17,182 nt of DNA from Parcubacteria group bacterium GW2011_GWA2_36_10 (GTDB lineage: Bacteria; Patescibacteriota; Patescibacteriia; UBA1558; GWA2-36-10). The stretch is from NCBI GenBank assembly GCA_000991205.1, contig LBRC01000010.1, forward strand, positions 10,903 to 28,084, read 5' to 3'. The first letter of the stretch is position 1; every line of letters begins with the position of its first letter. Positions 1-6,796 of the stretch are shown here, piece by piece. The position numbers and the translations under genes were made by a program. The notes beneath the pieces are model-generated. The model saw only the letters and a list, made by a program, of their open reading frames with translations, searched no databases and had not been told where the DNA came from.

Positions 1-1
1 T

Positions 2-1461
2 ATGAATAGACCTAAACCAGTGATTTTAATTATTTTAGATGGCTTTGGTATCGCTACTCCAACGAGGGCCAATGCAATCGCACAAGCCAAAACTCCTAAT
101 TTTGATAAATACATGAGTAATTATCCAGTTATGCCTTTGGCAGCTAGTGGTGAGGCGGTTGGTTTGTCTTGGGGGGAAATGGGAAATTCAGAGGTGGGAC
201 ATTTGTCTTTGGGTTCAGGGACAATTTATTATCAAAATTTACCAAAAATTAGCAAGGCTATTTCGGAGGGTGATTTTTTTTCTAATAAGGCTTTTTTGGA
301 AGTGATTGCACATGTGAAAGCAAAAAATTCTAGCTTACATATTTTAGGTCTAGTGTCTTCGGGTGGTGTGCATAGTTTCAATGAACATTTGTATGCCTTA
401 GTGGAGCTAGCTAAGTCACAAAAAGTAGAAAGATTGTATATCCATGCTTTTTTAGATGGTAGAGACACAGCCTATAATAGCGCAGTGAACTTTGTTGGGC
501 AATTACAAGAAAAATTAAAAATTATTGGTTTAGGAGCGATTGCGACTTTGGCTGGTCGTTTTTATGCCATGGATAGAGATAACAATTGGGACCGGACAGA
601 GCTAGCTTATAAAGCGATAGTGAATGGTGAAGCAGAAATAAAAAATGAAGACCCAATGGCGATTATTAGTCAGTCTTATCAGCAAGGTGTTTATGATGAA
701 CAGCTTAAACCTAGTGTAGTGCTTGATGATTTAGGCAAAGCAAAAGGTCAGATTAAAGATAATGATGGTGTGATATTTTTTAATTTTCGAGCCGATAGAG
801 CGCGTCAACTAACCAAAGCTTTGATTGTGCCGAGTTTTGAAAAGTTTGCTTGTACTTATTTTAAAGATTTATTTTTTGTCTCGATGACAGAATATGAAAA
901 AGATTTGCCAGCCAAGGTAGCTTTTCCGACCCAAGAGCTTGATATGCCTTTGGCGCGCGTGATTTCTGAAGCTGGCTTAAAACAACTACATCTGGGTGAA
1001 ACCGAAAAATACGCTCACGTCACTTATTTTTTTAATGGTGGTAATGAAAAAGTATATTTAGATGAAGATAGAGTTTTAGTGCCTTCACCACATTTGTCAT
1101 CTTATGATCAAAGACCAGGTATGTCGGCTAGAGAAGTGACCAATAAAGTAGTGCAAAGCATCAAAGAAGGCACTTATGATTTTATGGTGGTGAATTTTGC
1201 TAACGCTGATATGGTTGGTCATACGGGTAATTTTGCGGCGACTGTAGAAGCGATAGAAATATTAGATCGCTGTGTCGGTGAAGTAGTGGATACGGCCCTG
1301 TCTTACAATGGAGTGGTTTTAGTCACCGCTGATCATGGTAATGCCGAGAGTAAATGAGTCAAATCACACCAGTCGGAGTTTTAGCTGATGTGGCGCCAAC
1401 GATTTTGAAAATTATGGGATTAAAAAAGCCGGACACGATGACTGGCGGTTCTTTGATTTAA
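2..1461 (+). pseudogene. gpmI: 2,3-bisphosphoglycerate-independent phosphoglycerate mutase, C-terminally disrupted
   Basis: GpmI interconverts 3- and 2-phosphoglycerate in glycolysis as a Mn-dependent alkaline-phosphatase-superfamily enzyme. Residues 1-451 (2-1357) carry the family landmarks: LDGFG with metal ligand D13, GNSEVGH with catalytic S63, FLDGRDT, the MDRD...WDR segment, ETEKYAHVT, DMVGHTG (D403, H407) and TADHGNAE (D444, H445). The numbering matches the well-studied Geobacillus enzyme, which has about 511 residues and a further metal ligand, H462. Here a TGA at 1355-1357 ends the frame after NAESK, before the H462 segment. The normal family tail ([20 protein letters not shown]) follows in another frame from about 1354 to the TAA at 1459-1461. 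Roughly 25-30 residues are missing and the frame is changed, consistent with an out-of-frame deletion or an assembly error. As written, the product would lack a metal ligand and probably be inactive. The start at base 2 fits the family N-terminus, though the upstream region is not visible. Confidence 0.88.
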
Positions 1462-1889
1462 AATAGACGAAAGAGTAAATAGCTTAAGATGATACCGATA
1501 ATAACACCAATAATTACCTCGATAGTTTTGTGACCAAATTTTTCTCCTAAAATAGGAAACTGGTATTCTCGGTCGTCTGGTAGTTCTTTGACGAGTTGAT
1601 TGATGACCGCGCCTTGTTTGCCAATGGCTTGCCTAAAGCCGTAAGCGTCACGAATGGTCATAATGGCTAAAATCACGGCCACGGCAAAAGATGGGGCTTG
1701 GGTACCATAATAATGTCCCAATGTATATACTAGCGATGTGACCATGGCAGAGTGAGAAGATGGCATGCCACCGTAGTTATTGATTCTTTTTAGGCGATAC
1801 CAATCCCAAGCGCCTTTATAAAAAAGCACTTTTGAGACTTGGATCAAAAACATGACTATTAAGGGGATTAAAAAAAGTTGCCAATTCAT
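1458..1889 (-). CDS. divergent PAP2 family (DUF212/YuiD-like) membrane protein
   Basis: This 143-aa protein belongs to the divergent PAP2 family (DUF212), relatives of membrane phosphatidic-acid phosphatases; the substrate of this group is not established. The diagnostic segment is [14 protein letters not shown] at about residues 40-53, equivalent to the PSGH-type phosphatase motif. It is followed by the family's [14 protein letters not shown] segment at about 79-92. Hydrophobic helices lie at about 3-23, 45-78 and 120-143, so it is an integral membrane protein. The gene is convergent with gpmI and the two share the TTAA at 1458-1461 as overlapping stop codons, which shows that the gpmI tail originally ended there. 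The start ATG (1887-1889) is the only one giving a family-length N-terminus. Its upstream region contains the palindrome at 1912-1932. Confidence 0.85.
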   Translation of the reverse strand: MNWQLFLIPLIVMFLIQVSKVLFYKGAWDWYRLKRINNYGGMPSSHSAMVTSLVYTLGHYYGTQAPSFAVAVILAIMTIRDAYGFRQAIGKQGAVINQLVKELPDDREYQFPILGEKFGHKTIEVIIGVIIGIILSYLLFRLF

Positions 1890-1911
1890 AGATTTTACAT
1901 TTAAGCAATTT

Positions 1912-1932
1912 TTCTCCCGCGTCGCGGGAGAA
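1912..1932. repeat. GC-rich perfect palindrome
   Basis: Arms ttctcccgcg (1912-1921) and cgcgggagaa (1923-1932) pair perfectly around one base. It lies in the 5' leader of the minus-strand DUF212 gene and upstream of uppP. There is no T-tract after it on either strand, so it is not a standard intrinsic terminator. Its GC content contrasts sharply with the AT-rich surroundings. Confidence 0.7.
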
Positions 1933-1969
1933 AATAGCGGTCAATAAGTTTAAAGCTTGATGCTATGCA

Positions 1970-2018
1970 AAATTCAGGCAATATCTGCCGCGCCGCGGCA
2001 GATATTAATACTGAATTT
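1970..2018. repeat. nested palindrome between DUF212 gene and uppP
   Basis: The core is a 13-bp perfect inverted repeat (1980-1992 with 1994-2006, centre C at 1993) built on ctgccgcg/cgcggcag. It is enclosed by a second pair of 8-bp arms, aaattcag (1970-1977) and ctgaattt (2011-2018), so the whole can fold as a long hairpin with small internal loops. It may be a REP-like element or a transcript-end/processing structure for the divergent transcripts. No U-tract follows it. A loose TATAAC at 2030-2035 could be the -10 box of uppP, but no convincing -35 was found. Confidence 0.6.
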
Positions 2019-2056
2019 ATTAAGCTAAGTATAACAAATTTTAAAGAAATAAGAAA

Positions 2057-2812
2057 ATGACAATATTAGCGTTAATTATTTTAGGCTTAGTGCAAGGTGT
2101 GGCTGAATGGCTACCGATTTCTTCCGACGGGCATTTAGTTTTGGTGGAGAATTTATTAAAACTAAATATTCCGGTTGAATTTGATATTTTTTTGCATTTA
2201 GGCAGTTTATTGGTGCTATTATTTTTCTTTCGCCAAGAGATCAAAGAAATTGCTTTGCATTTTTTCCAGGCTAAAAAGTTCAAATCAGCACAATACCATG
2301 ATTGGGTGTGGTATTTATTATTAAGTACTTTGGTGACAGCTATTATTGGTTTTAGTTTTTATCAAAAAATAGACAGTTTCCGCACAGTAGAAATAGCAGC
2401 TTTTGGTTTACTTGTCACTTCGATTTTTTTATTTAGTACTTTTTGGATCAAAGAAAGGAGAGGCTTAAATTGGCAAATAGCTTTGATTTTAGGACTAGTC
2501 CAAGGTATCGCGGTTTTACCTGGTGTATCACGTAGCGCCTTAGTGATTTCCACCGCTTTATTATTGGGGCTAAATAAAAAACAAGCTTTTGATTTTGCTT
2601 TTTTACTCGCTATCCCAGCGATTTTAGGGGCTTTAGTTTTGTCTTGGGACAATTTAGTTTGGCATAATGAATATCTCATAGCCTTAGTAGTTACTATCAT
2701 CAGTGGCTATTTAGCTTTAATATTATTAAAAAGAATTTTGTTAAAAAATTATTTTCCCTGGTTTTTTGTTTATACTTTATTACTAGGCTTAATTACTTTA
2801 CTTGCGATCTAA
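2057..2812 (+). CDS. uppP: undecaprenyl-diphosphatase (UppP/BacA family)
   Basis: UppP dephosphorylates undecaprenyl pyrophosphate to the monophosphate carrier lipid used in peptidoglycan and surface-polysaccharide synthesis, and its loss or gain affects bacitracin sensitivity. The 251-aa protein is almost entirely hydrophobic helices. The first signature is GLVQGVAEWLPISSDGH (about residues 11-27), which holds the (E/Q)xxxE motif and the conserved His. The second is PGVSRSALVI (about 155-164) with the key Arg. Compared with the common bacterial forms (SSTGH, PGTSRSGAT), the loop residues are D for T and V for T, which is a subfamily variation and leaves the (E/Q)xxxE residues, His and Arg intact. 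It is slightly shorter than the E. coli protein (273 aa). Its TAA abuts the ATG of the guanylyltransferase gene, so the two are probably translated as a coupled pair in an envelope operon. Confidence 0.92.
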   Translation: MTILALIILGLVQGVAEWLPISSDGHLVLVENLLKLNIPVEFDIFLHLGSLLVLLFFFRQEIKEIALHFFQAKKFKSAQYHDWVWYLLLSTLVTAIIGFSFYQKIDSFRTVEIAAFGLLVTSIFLFSTFWIKERRGLNWQIALILGLVQGIAVLPGVSRSALVISTALLLGLNKKQAFDFAFLLAIPAILGALVLSWDNLVWHNEYLIALVVTIISGYLALILLKRILLKNYFPWFFVYTLLLGLITLLAI

Positions 2813-3904
2813 ATGATTTATCCCGTTATTTTAGCTGGCGGTCGAGGAACTAGACTTTGGCCCTTGTCTACAGTAGATGCACCTAAGCAAGTGCAAGCTT
2901 TTGGGCAGAAAAAAACTTTATTGCAAGCTACTTATAGTCGTTTAAGTAATGGCTTTGCTAAAGAAAATATTTTTGTTATTTCCGGAGTAAATATTGCTAA
3001 AGATGTTTTAGCACAAATAGATATTGCCAGTTCTAATTTATTATTAGAACCGATGGCTCAAGATACCGCTATGGCTATTGGTTTGGCGGCGGTGCATATT
3101 TTAGCTAAAGACAGAGAAGGGGTTTTATTAATTTCTAGCAGTGATGCTTTTATTTTAGAAGAAGAAAAATATTTACAAGTTGTCAAGACAAGTGCGGAAT
3201 ATGTTGCAAAGCATCCAGAAAATTTTATGCTTTTGGGGATAAAACCTCTTTATCCTGAAGTAGGCTATGGCTATATTCATAAAGAAAAAATTAGCAAATT
3301 AAAACTTGCAGAGCAAGAAATTTTTAAAGTATTAGCTTTTAAAGAAAAACCAGATTTACAAACAGCAGAAAAATATCTAGCAGATGAGGATTATTTATGG
3401 AATCCAGCCATGTTTATTTTTTCGGCCCAACAATTACTCCAGTGGTATCAAGAATTTTTGCCTGAAATTTATCAGGCTTTAGTAAAAATTCAAACCGCTT
3501 TGCAAAGTTTTGATGCAGATAATTATCAAGCAGTTTTGGCACAAGTCTATCAAAACACTCAAGGCATTTCTATTGATTATGGTTTATTAGAAAAGCTTGA
3601 TCATATGCTCGTTGTGCCAGTGGATTTGACTTGGGCAGATATTGGTCATTGGCGTGCTTTGAAAAATGTCAGATTATTACAAGAAAATACCGCTAATGTT
3701 AGCAATGTTTTGCATATTGGCCTTGATAGTTGTGATAATTTATTGTATTCTAGCAGTGGTAAATTGATTGCTACCATTGGTGTCAAAGATATGATTTTAG
3801 TCGAGACTGACAAAGTGATTTTATTATGCCAAGGTAGTCAAGCTCAAGATTTAAAAAAATTATTACAGCAACTAAAAGAAAAAGGCTTGGAAGAATATTT
3901 ATGA
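2813..3904 (+). CDS. manC: mannose-1-phosphate guanylyltransferase
   Basis: The enzyme makes GDP-mannose from mannose-1-phosphate and GTP, feeding mannosylated glycans. The 363-aa length fits the single-domain nucleotidyltransferase without the phosphomannose-isomerase domain seen in bifunctional AlgA-type proteins. The N-terminal signature is LAGGRGTRLWPLS (about residues 7-19) followed by a PKQ motif near 28. Further family segments are LLEPMAQDTAMAI (about 78-90), GYGYIH, FKEKPD (about 178-183), WNPAMFIF (about 197-204), DYGLLEK and WADIGHW (about 275-281, usually WSDVGSW). The ATG starts on the base after the uppP stop codon, and the stop overlaps the mltG start as ATGA (3901-3904), which argues for one transcript and translational coupling. 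Orthology to manC rather than another hexose-1-P guanylyltransferase is likely but rests on motifs only. Confidence 0.88.
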   Translation: MIYPVILAGGRGTRLWPLSTVDAPKQVQAFGQKKTLLQATYSRLSNGFAKENIFVISGVNIAKDVLAQIDIASSNLLLEPMAQDTAMAIGLAAVHILAKDREGVLLISSSDAFILEEEKYLQVVKTSAEYVAKHPENFMLLGIKPLYPEVGYGYIHKEKISKLKLAEQEIFKVLAFKEKPDLQTAEKYLADEDYLWNPAMFIFSAQQLLQWYQEFLPEIYQALVKIQTALQSFDADNYQAVLAQVYQNTQGISIDYGLLEKLDHMLVVPVDLTWADIGHWRALKNVRLLQENTANVSNVLHIGLDSCDNLLYSSSGKLIATIGVKDMILVETDKVILLCQGSQAQDLKKLLQQLKEKGLEEYL

Positions 3905-4905
3905 AATTAAAATATATATTTTTAAGTTTAGTGATTATCATCATCGCACCGATACTATGGTTTTTTTTCTTATTAAATAGTGCTAACAATTTAGAAAGCC
4001 AAAAATCTTTTATCATTGAGCAAGGTAAAGGTGTCAACGAAATTAGTGATAATTTAGCCAAAGCTGATTTGATCAAAAATAAGTTTGTCTTTGAAACTTG
4101 GCTTTGGCTATTAAAGTCAGAGGATAAAGTCAAAGCTGGTATTTATTCTTTTCCGGCCGGCAGCTCTATCCGTCAATTAACAAAATTAATCTTAGCTATT
4201 CCAGAAAATACCGCGAGCAAATTTACCATCATTGAAGGCTGGGGGCGTAATTGGCCAGAATTTAAGAAAGTTTTAGAGACACATGATTTTTCTTATGATG
4301 AATTTTTAGGCTTAACTGCTTCTGCTAAAACTTGGCGTGAACAATATGATTTTTTGGCTGACGCACCCAGCACAGCTAGTCTAGAAGGCTTTTTATTTCC
4401 CGACACTTATTTTGTCGATCAATATACAGACAATATAATTTTGTTAAATAAAATTTTAATTAATTTTGAGCAAAAATTAAGGCCAGAATTAAGAGCCGAA
4501 ATCAAAAAACAAAATAAAACAATTTTTGAAGTTGTCACTTTAGCCTCAATCATTGAGCGTGAAGTACCAGAACATGCGGATAAAAAAATGATTGCGGATG
4601 TTTTTTTGAAACGTTTAAAAAATAATATTGGCTTGCAATCTGATGCCACGATCAATTTTGTGACCGGTAAAGGCTTAACCCAGCCAAGTCGAGATGATTT
4701 AAAAATTGACTCTCCTTATAATACTTACAAATATCGTGGTTTACCACCAGGGCCAATCGCTAACCCAAGTATTTCTAGTATTGAGGCCGTGATCTATCCG
4801 ACGCCAAATGATTATTATTACTTCTTGACCACCAAAGAAGGGGAGGTGATTTACAGTCAGACTTATCAAGAGCATTTGGCCAACAAAGCTAAATATTTGG
4901 ATTGA
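3901..4905 (+). CDS. mltG: endolytic murein transglycosylase MltG (YceG family)
   Basis: MltG cleaves nascent glycan strands in the membrane and is thought to set peptidoglycan chain length. The 334-aa protein has a short cytoplasmic start, a single membrane anchor (about residues 5-26) and an extracytoplasmic YceG domain. A LysM-like subdomain is seen at about 35-100 (KGVNEISDNLAKADLIKN). Diagnostic segments are LEGFLFPDTY (161-170), VVTLASIIEREV (211-222) in which E219 matches the catalytic glutamate, QSDATINF (246-253), SPYNTYKYRGLPPGPIANPS (271-290) and a terminal YYFLTT strand. It overlaps the upstream gene by four bases (ATGA). Its TGA (4903-4905) lies inside the -35 box of the rplJ promoter. 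With uppP and manC it forms an envelope-biogenesis operon. Confidence 0.93.
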   Translation: MKLKYIFLSLVIIIIAPILWFFFLLNSANNLESQKSFIIEQGKGVNEISDNLAKADLIKNKFVFETWLWLLKSEDKVKAGIYSFPAGSSIRQLTKLILAIPENTASKFTIIEGWGRNWPEFKKVLETHDFSYDEFLGLTASAKTWREQYDFLADAPSTASLEGFLFPDTYFVDQYTDNIILLNKILINFEQKLRPELRAEIKKQNKTIFEVVTLASIIEREVPEHADKKMIADVFLKRLKNNIGLQSDATINFVTGKGLTQPSRDDLKIDSPYNTYKYRGLPPGPIANPSISSIEAVIYPTPNDYYYFLTTKEGEVIYSQTYQEHLANKAKYLD

Positions 4906-4930
4906 CAGCTTTGATAATTTAAGCTATAAT
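4902..4930 (+). promoter_or_regulatory. consensus promoter of the rplJ-rplL operon
   Basis: TTGACA (4902-4907), a 17-bp spacer and TATAAT (4925-4930) give a perfect housekeeping-sigma promoter. The predicted transcription start is near 4937, leaving a leader of about 130 nt before rplJ. The -35 box overlaps the mltG stop codon, so the ribosomal stalk genes are promoted independently of the envelope operon. Confidence 0.88.
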
Positions 4931-4936
4931 CTTTAC

Positions 4937-5060
4937 ACAACTTAATAAATAAATGCCCATGACAGTAGGCTTTTGGCTAATATTAGCTAAATATAAGACC
5001 TACCGAGGTAAGAATTCTTCTTATTTTATTGTCTGCGGCTTAAAGCGCAGATTTTTTAAT
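4937..5060 (+). ncRNA. ribosomal protein L10 leader RNA
   Basis: The leader has GACAGTAGG (4961-4969) and CCTACCGAGGT (4999-5009), the conserved strands I recall from the L10 leader of rplJ operons in Firmicutes (Rfam 'Ribosomal protein L10 leader'). GTAGG (4965-4969) pairs with CCTAC (4999-5003) and encloses a perfect 6+6 bp hairpin, gctaat/attagc (4976-4987). A short hairpin taagaa/ttctta (5009-5014/5018-5023) follows, then an intrinsic terminator. In this family excess L10(L7/L12)4 binds the leader and reduces expression. The position, directly between a consensus promoter and rplJ, fits that role. The motif assignment is from memory and was not scored with a covariance model. Confidence 0.8.
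5032..5057 (+). terminator. intrinsic terminator/attenuator before rplJ
   Basis: Arms tctgcg (5032-5037) and cgcaga (5046-5051) form a 6-bp stem with an 8-nt loop, followed directly by six T (5052-5057). It ends 12 nt before the rplJ ATG, downstream of the L10 leader, the placement expected of a conditional attenuator. Confidence 0.75.
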
Positions 5061-5069
5061 TTAAAATGT

Positions 5070-5588
5070 ATGCCAAAAAGTAAACAACAAAAGCAGGATT
5101 TTTTAGAGAAAATCCAAGCCAAATTAGCTTTGAGTAAGGCAGCTGTTTTATCTTCAGATAACGGCTTAAACGTCAAAACAGTGGAAAACTTACGTAAAGC
5201 CTTGAAAGCCCAAAACGGTGAATATCTAGTGGCTAAAAAGACTTTATTAAAAAAAGCTTTAGGTGAGCTAGGAAACAACGAGGCTTTAGACAATTTGTCT
5301 GGTTCAGTCGGTATCGCTTTATCTTATGAAGATGAGATCGTAGCAGCTAGCATCGTCAGCAAGTTTGCCAAAGAAAATACAACCTTGACTATTGGCGGTG
5401 GTATTTTGGAAAACAAGTTTATCTTAGCAGACATGGTCAAGAGATTAGCTAGCTTGCCAAGTAAAGAAGTCATGTTAGGTAAATTAGTCGGTACTCTACA
5501 GGCTCCAATTTCTGGTTTTGTCGGAGCTTTGAGAGCTAATTTGCGTAATTTAGTTGGCGTCTTAAACGCTATTAAAGAAAAGAAATAA
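5070..5588 (+). CDS. rplJ: 50S ribosomal protein L10
   Basis: L10 anchors the L7/L12 dimers at the base of the ribosomal stalk and represses its own operon. The 172-aa product beginning MPKSKQQK fits the family. The reading frame is open further upstream to 4953, but that stretch is the structured leader and terminator, so the ATG at 5070 is chosen. N-terminal features are the K-rich helix and NGLNVKTVENLRKAL (about residues 31-45), AKKTLLKKAL (about 55-64), GSVGIALSYED (about 76-86) and the GGILENKFI segment (about 109-117). LGKLVGTLQAPISGFVGAL (about 135-153) precedes the C-terminal L7/L12-binding helix (about 154-172). It is followed by rplL after an 81-nt gap holding a hairpin. Confidence 0.95.
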   Translation: MPKSKQQKQDFLEKIQAKLALSKAAVLSSDNGLNVKTVENLRKALKAQNGEYLVAKKTLLKKALGELGNNEALDNLSGSVGIALSYEDEIVAASIVSKFAKENTTLTIGGGILENKFILADMVKRLASLPSKEVMLGKLVGTLQAPISGFVGALRANLRNLVGVLNAIKEKK

Positions 5589-5627
5589 TTAATTAAATAA
5601 TATATAAATATTAATATTTTGCCTTTA

Positions 5628-5650
5628 GTCATCCGCCGCAAGGCGGAGAC
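5628..5650 (+). promoter_or_regulatory. GNRA-type hairpin in the rplJ-rplL intergenic region
   Basis: tccgcc (5632-5637), a GCAA tetraloop (5638-5641) and ggcgga (5642-5647) form a compact stem. It extends through gtc (5628-5630) and gac (5648-5650) with one bulged A. It lies 20 nt before the rplL ATG and has no U-tract. A role in mRNA processing or in setting L7/L12 translation (needed in excess over L10) is an inference. Confidence 0.6.
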
Positions 5651-5669
5651 AAAGCAAACAAGAAATTTT

Positions 5670-6071
5670 ATGTCAGAAGAGAAAAAAATCGTAGTTCCTG
5701 CTAAGTTCAAAAGCATTGTCGAAGAAATCGAAAAAATGTCAGTCTTGGACTTATCAGAATTAGTGTCTTTATTAGAAGACAAATTTAATGTCACCGCTTC
5801 AGCCCCAATGGCCATGGCTGTCGCTGCTCCAGTAGCTGCTGCTGAAGCCGCAGAAGAAAAATCATCTTTCAATGTTGAATTAACTTCAACCGGTGATAAC
5901 AAAATTGGCGTGATTAAAGCTATTCGCGAAGTCACTCAATTAGGCTTAAAAGAAGCTAAAGATTTAGCTGATGGCGCTCCAGTCATGGTGAAAGTTGATG
6001 CTTCAAAAGAAGAAGCAGAAAAAATTAAAGCAAAACTTACTGAAGCTGGTGCCACTGTTACTTTAAAATAA
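5670..6071 (+). CDS. rplL: 50S ribosomal protein L7/L12
   Basis: L7/L12 forms the mobile stalk dimers that recruit translation factors. The 133-aa protein has the N-terminal dimerisation helices (about residues 9-45, [20 protein letters not shown]) and an Ala-rich flexible hinge (about 50-68). The C-terminal factor-binding domain (about 69-133) shows [36 protein letters not shown] and [20 protein letters not shown]. The ATG at 5670 is chosen because it gives the family N-terminus; the frame extends upstream to a TTG at 5619 only through the hairpin. It is about a dozen residues longer than the E. coli protein, in the N-terminus and hinge. It is co-transcribed with rplJ and ends at a strong terminator. 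Confidence 0.96.
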   Translation: MSEEKKIVVPAKFKSIVEEIEKMSVLDLSELVSLLEDKFNVTASAPMAMAVAAPVAAAEAAEEKSSFNVELTSTGDNKIGVIKAIREVTQLGLKEAKDLADGAPVMVKVDASKEEAEKIKAKLTEAGATVTLK

Positions 6072-6080
6072 AGATTTATA

Positions 6081-6111
6081 AAATACCCCCGCCTTCGGCG
6101 GGGGTATTTTT
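6081..6111. terminator. strong bidirectional intrinsic terminator after rplL
   Basis: A 13-bp perfect stem (6081-6093 with 6097-6109) is GC-rich at the top, has a ccTTCGg-type loop and ends in a T-run (6107-6111). The A-rich left side gives a usable T-run on the minus strand as well, so it can end both rplL and the converging toxin gene that stops at 6121. Confidence 0.9.
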
Positions 6112-6120
6112 GTGGTTTAT

Positions 6121-6381
6121 TTATTGATAAACATCATGATCACCGACAGCGTGAAAATAGATTGTTTTTTTATCTTTGCTAAATTCAAAGATAATTCTGT
6201 ATTTATAGCCAATGGAAAAAGATAAAAATCCAGCTAATTTACCCTTGAGTTTGTGGGTTTTTAGCTGGCTAGCAAATGGATCTTGACGAAAAATAATTTC
6301 TTGCTCTTCGGCTAGAGTCTTTATTTCTTTGGGTAATTTTTTATACTCGCGGGCAAATTTTGAACTGTAAATAATCTCCAT
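6121..6381 (-). CDS. RelE/ParE-superfamily toxin of a type II toxin-antitoxin pair
   Basis: The 86-aa protein matches the RelE/ParE-fold toxins, most of which cleave ribosome-bound mRNA. Visible marks are the N-terminal strand and helix with SSKFAREYKKLPKEIK (about residues 6-21) and an HKLKGKLAGFLSFSIGYKYRIIFEF segment in two strands (about 43-67). The C-terminal IYFHAVGDHDVYQ (74-86) has the H/D-x-VY ending typical of the YafQ/RelE mRNA interferases, with conserved basic and His residues. It lies 10 nt downstream of a ribbon-helix-helix antitoxin gene in the antitoxin-toxin order. An AGGA lies immediately before its ATG. Whether it cleaves mRNA (RelE) or poisons gyrase (ParE) cannot be decided from the sequence alone; the ending favours the RelE side. 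Confidence 0.87.
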   Translation of the reverse strand: MEIIYSSKFAREYKKLPKEIKTLAEEQEIIFRQDPFASQLKTHKLKGKLAGFLSFSIGYKYRIIFEFSKDKKTIYFHAVGDHDVYQ

Positions 6382-6391
6382 ATATCCTAGA

Positions 6392-6607
6392 TTATCTCAA
6401 ATCTTTTAAAGATTTTAAAGTCTTGCCTTTACCACTAGCTATTTCGGCGCGGCTTTCATTTAGCTCTAATAAAAGATTGCCAAGTTGCCACTCTCTTAAT
6501 AGATGGCGAAAAAATTCGCTAGTAGAGGAGTAGTCTCCAGTTTTGACAGCTTTTTTGACAGTTTTAGCCATCGGAGCTGGCAAAGAGATATTTATTACTT
6601 CACGCAT
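6392..6607 (-). CDS. ribbon-helix-helix (CopG/ParD-like) antitoxin
   Basis: The 71-aa protein begins MREVINISLPAPMAKTVKKA. An N-terminal strand (about residues 3-9) is followed by helix KTVKKAVKTG, SSTSEFFRHLLREW (about 28-41) as the second helix, and a charged C-terminal tail that would bind and neutralise the toxin. This is the ParD/CopG layout of a DNA-binding dimer and autorepressor. The frame is open to an ATG at 6673, but that start would lie across the -35 box, promoter and operator described separately, so the internal ATG at 6605-6607 is chosen. It is transcribed with the downstream toxin. Confidence 0.85.
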   Translation of the reverse strand: MREVINISLPAPMAKTVKKAVKTGDYSSTSEFFRHLLREWQLGNLLLELNESRAEIASGKGKTLKSLKDLR

Positions 6608-6623
6608 ATTGTTTAATATATTA

Positions 6624-6673
6624 ATTGTAATAATTTGTATTACAATATTATCATAAGTTAAAAAATATGTCAA
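6624..6673 (-). promoter_or_regulatory. promoter and operator of the toxin-antitoxin operon
   Basis: On the minus strand TTGACA (6673-6668) and TAATAT (6650-6645) are separated by 17 bp. A 9-bp inverted repeat, attgtaata (6624-6632) and tattacaat (6638-6646) with a 5-bp spacer, overlaps the end of the -10 box and the start region. It is a natural binding site for the ribbon-helix-helix antitoxin, allowing conditional autorepression. Confidence 0.75.
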
Positions 6674-6685
6674 TTAGTGGCGGGA

Positions 6686-6714
6686 TTGACAACTTTTCAC
6701 TTATTTGTTAGATT
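6686..6714 (+). promoter_or_regulatory. probable promoter of the RHS gene
   Basis: TTGACA (6686-6691), a 17-bp spacer and TAGATT (6709-6714, four of six consensus bases) point towards the RHS gene. The predicted start near 6721 gives a structured leader of about 90 nt. It is back to back with the toxin-antitoxin promoter; the two -35 boxes are 12 bp apart. Confidence 0.6.
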
Positions 6715-6725
6715 GAATTTAGTTC

Positions 6726-6796
6726 TGGCCGTTAAGTTACACACAGACGGCCAATATAAGAGACGGCGCATAAATTATTATCCGGCATGCGCCGGA
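6726..6796 (+). promoter_or_regulatory. RHS mRNA leader with alternative hairpins
   Basis: Three stems can be drawn. The first is tggccgt (6726-6732) with acggcca (6747-6753). The second is cggcgcat (6764-6771) with atgcgccg (6787-6794). The third is tccggc (6781-6786) with gccgga (6791-6796) around an atgc loop. The second and third share bases and cannot form together. The third hairpin ends 17 nt before the preferred RHS start. This could tune translation or mRNA stability; no terminator T-run is present. Confidence 0.5.

Noticed and set aside
1354..1461. 35-codon ORF with ATG after the gpmI stop as a separate small gene
   Set aside because: Its sequence is the conserved GpmI C-terminus ([14 protein letters not shown]), so it is a displaced tail, not an independent gene.
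1912..2018. Palindromes as intrinsic terminators
   Set aside because: No T-tract follows either hairpin on either strand.
4953..5069. N-terminal extension of L10 from the ATG at 4953
   Set aside because: The stretch is the structured leader and terminator; L10 proteins start at the MPKSK position (5070).
5619..5669. TTG start giving a longer L7/L12
   Set aside because: It would translate the intergenic hairpin; the ATG at 5670 gives the normal family N-terminus.
5324..5935. 203-codon minus-strand ORF across rplJ-rplL
   Set aside because: It is a shadow of two certain ribosomal protein genes, with low-complexity translation and no family resemblance.
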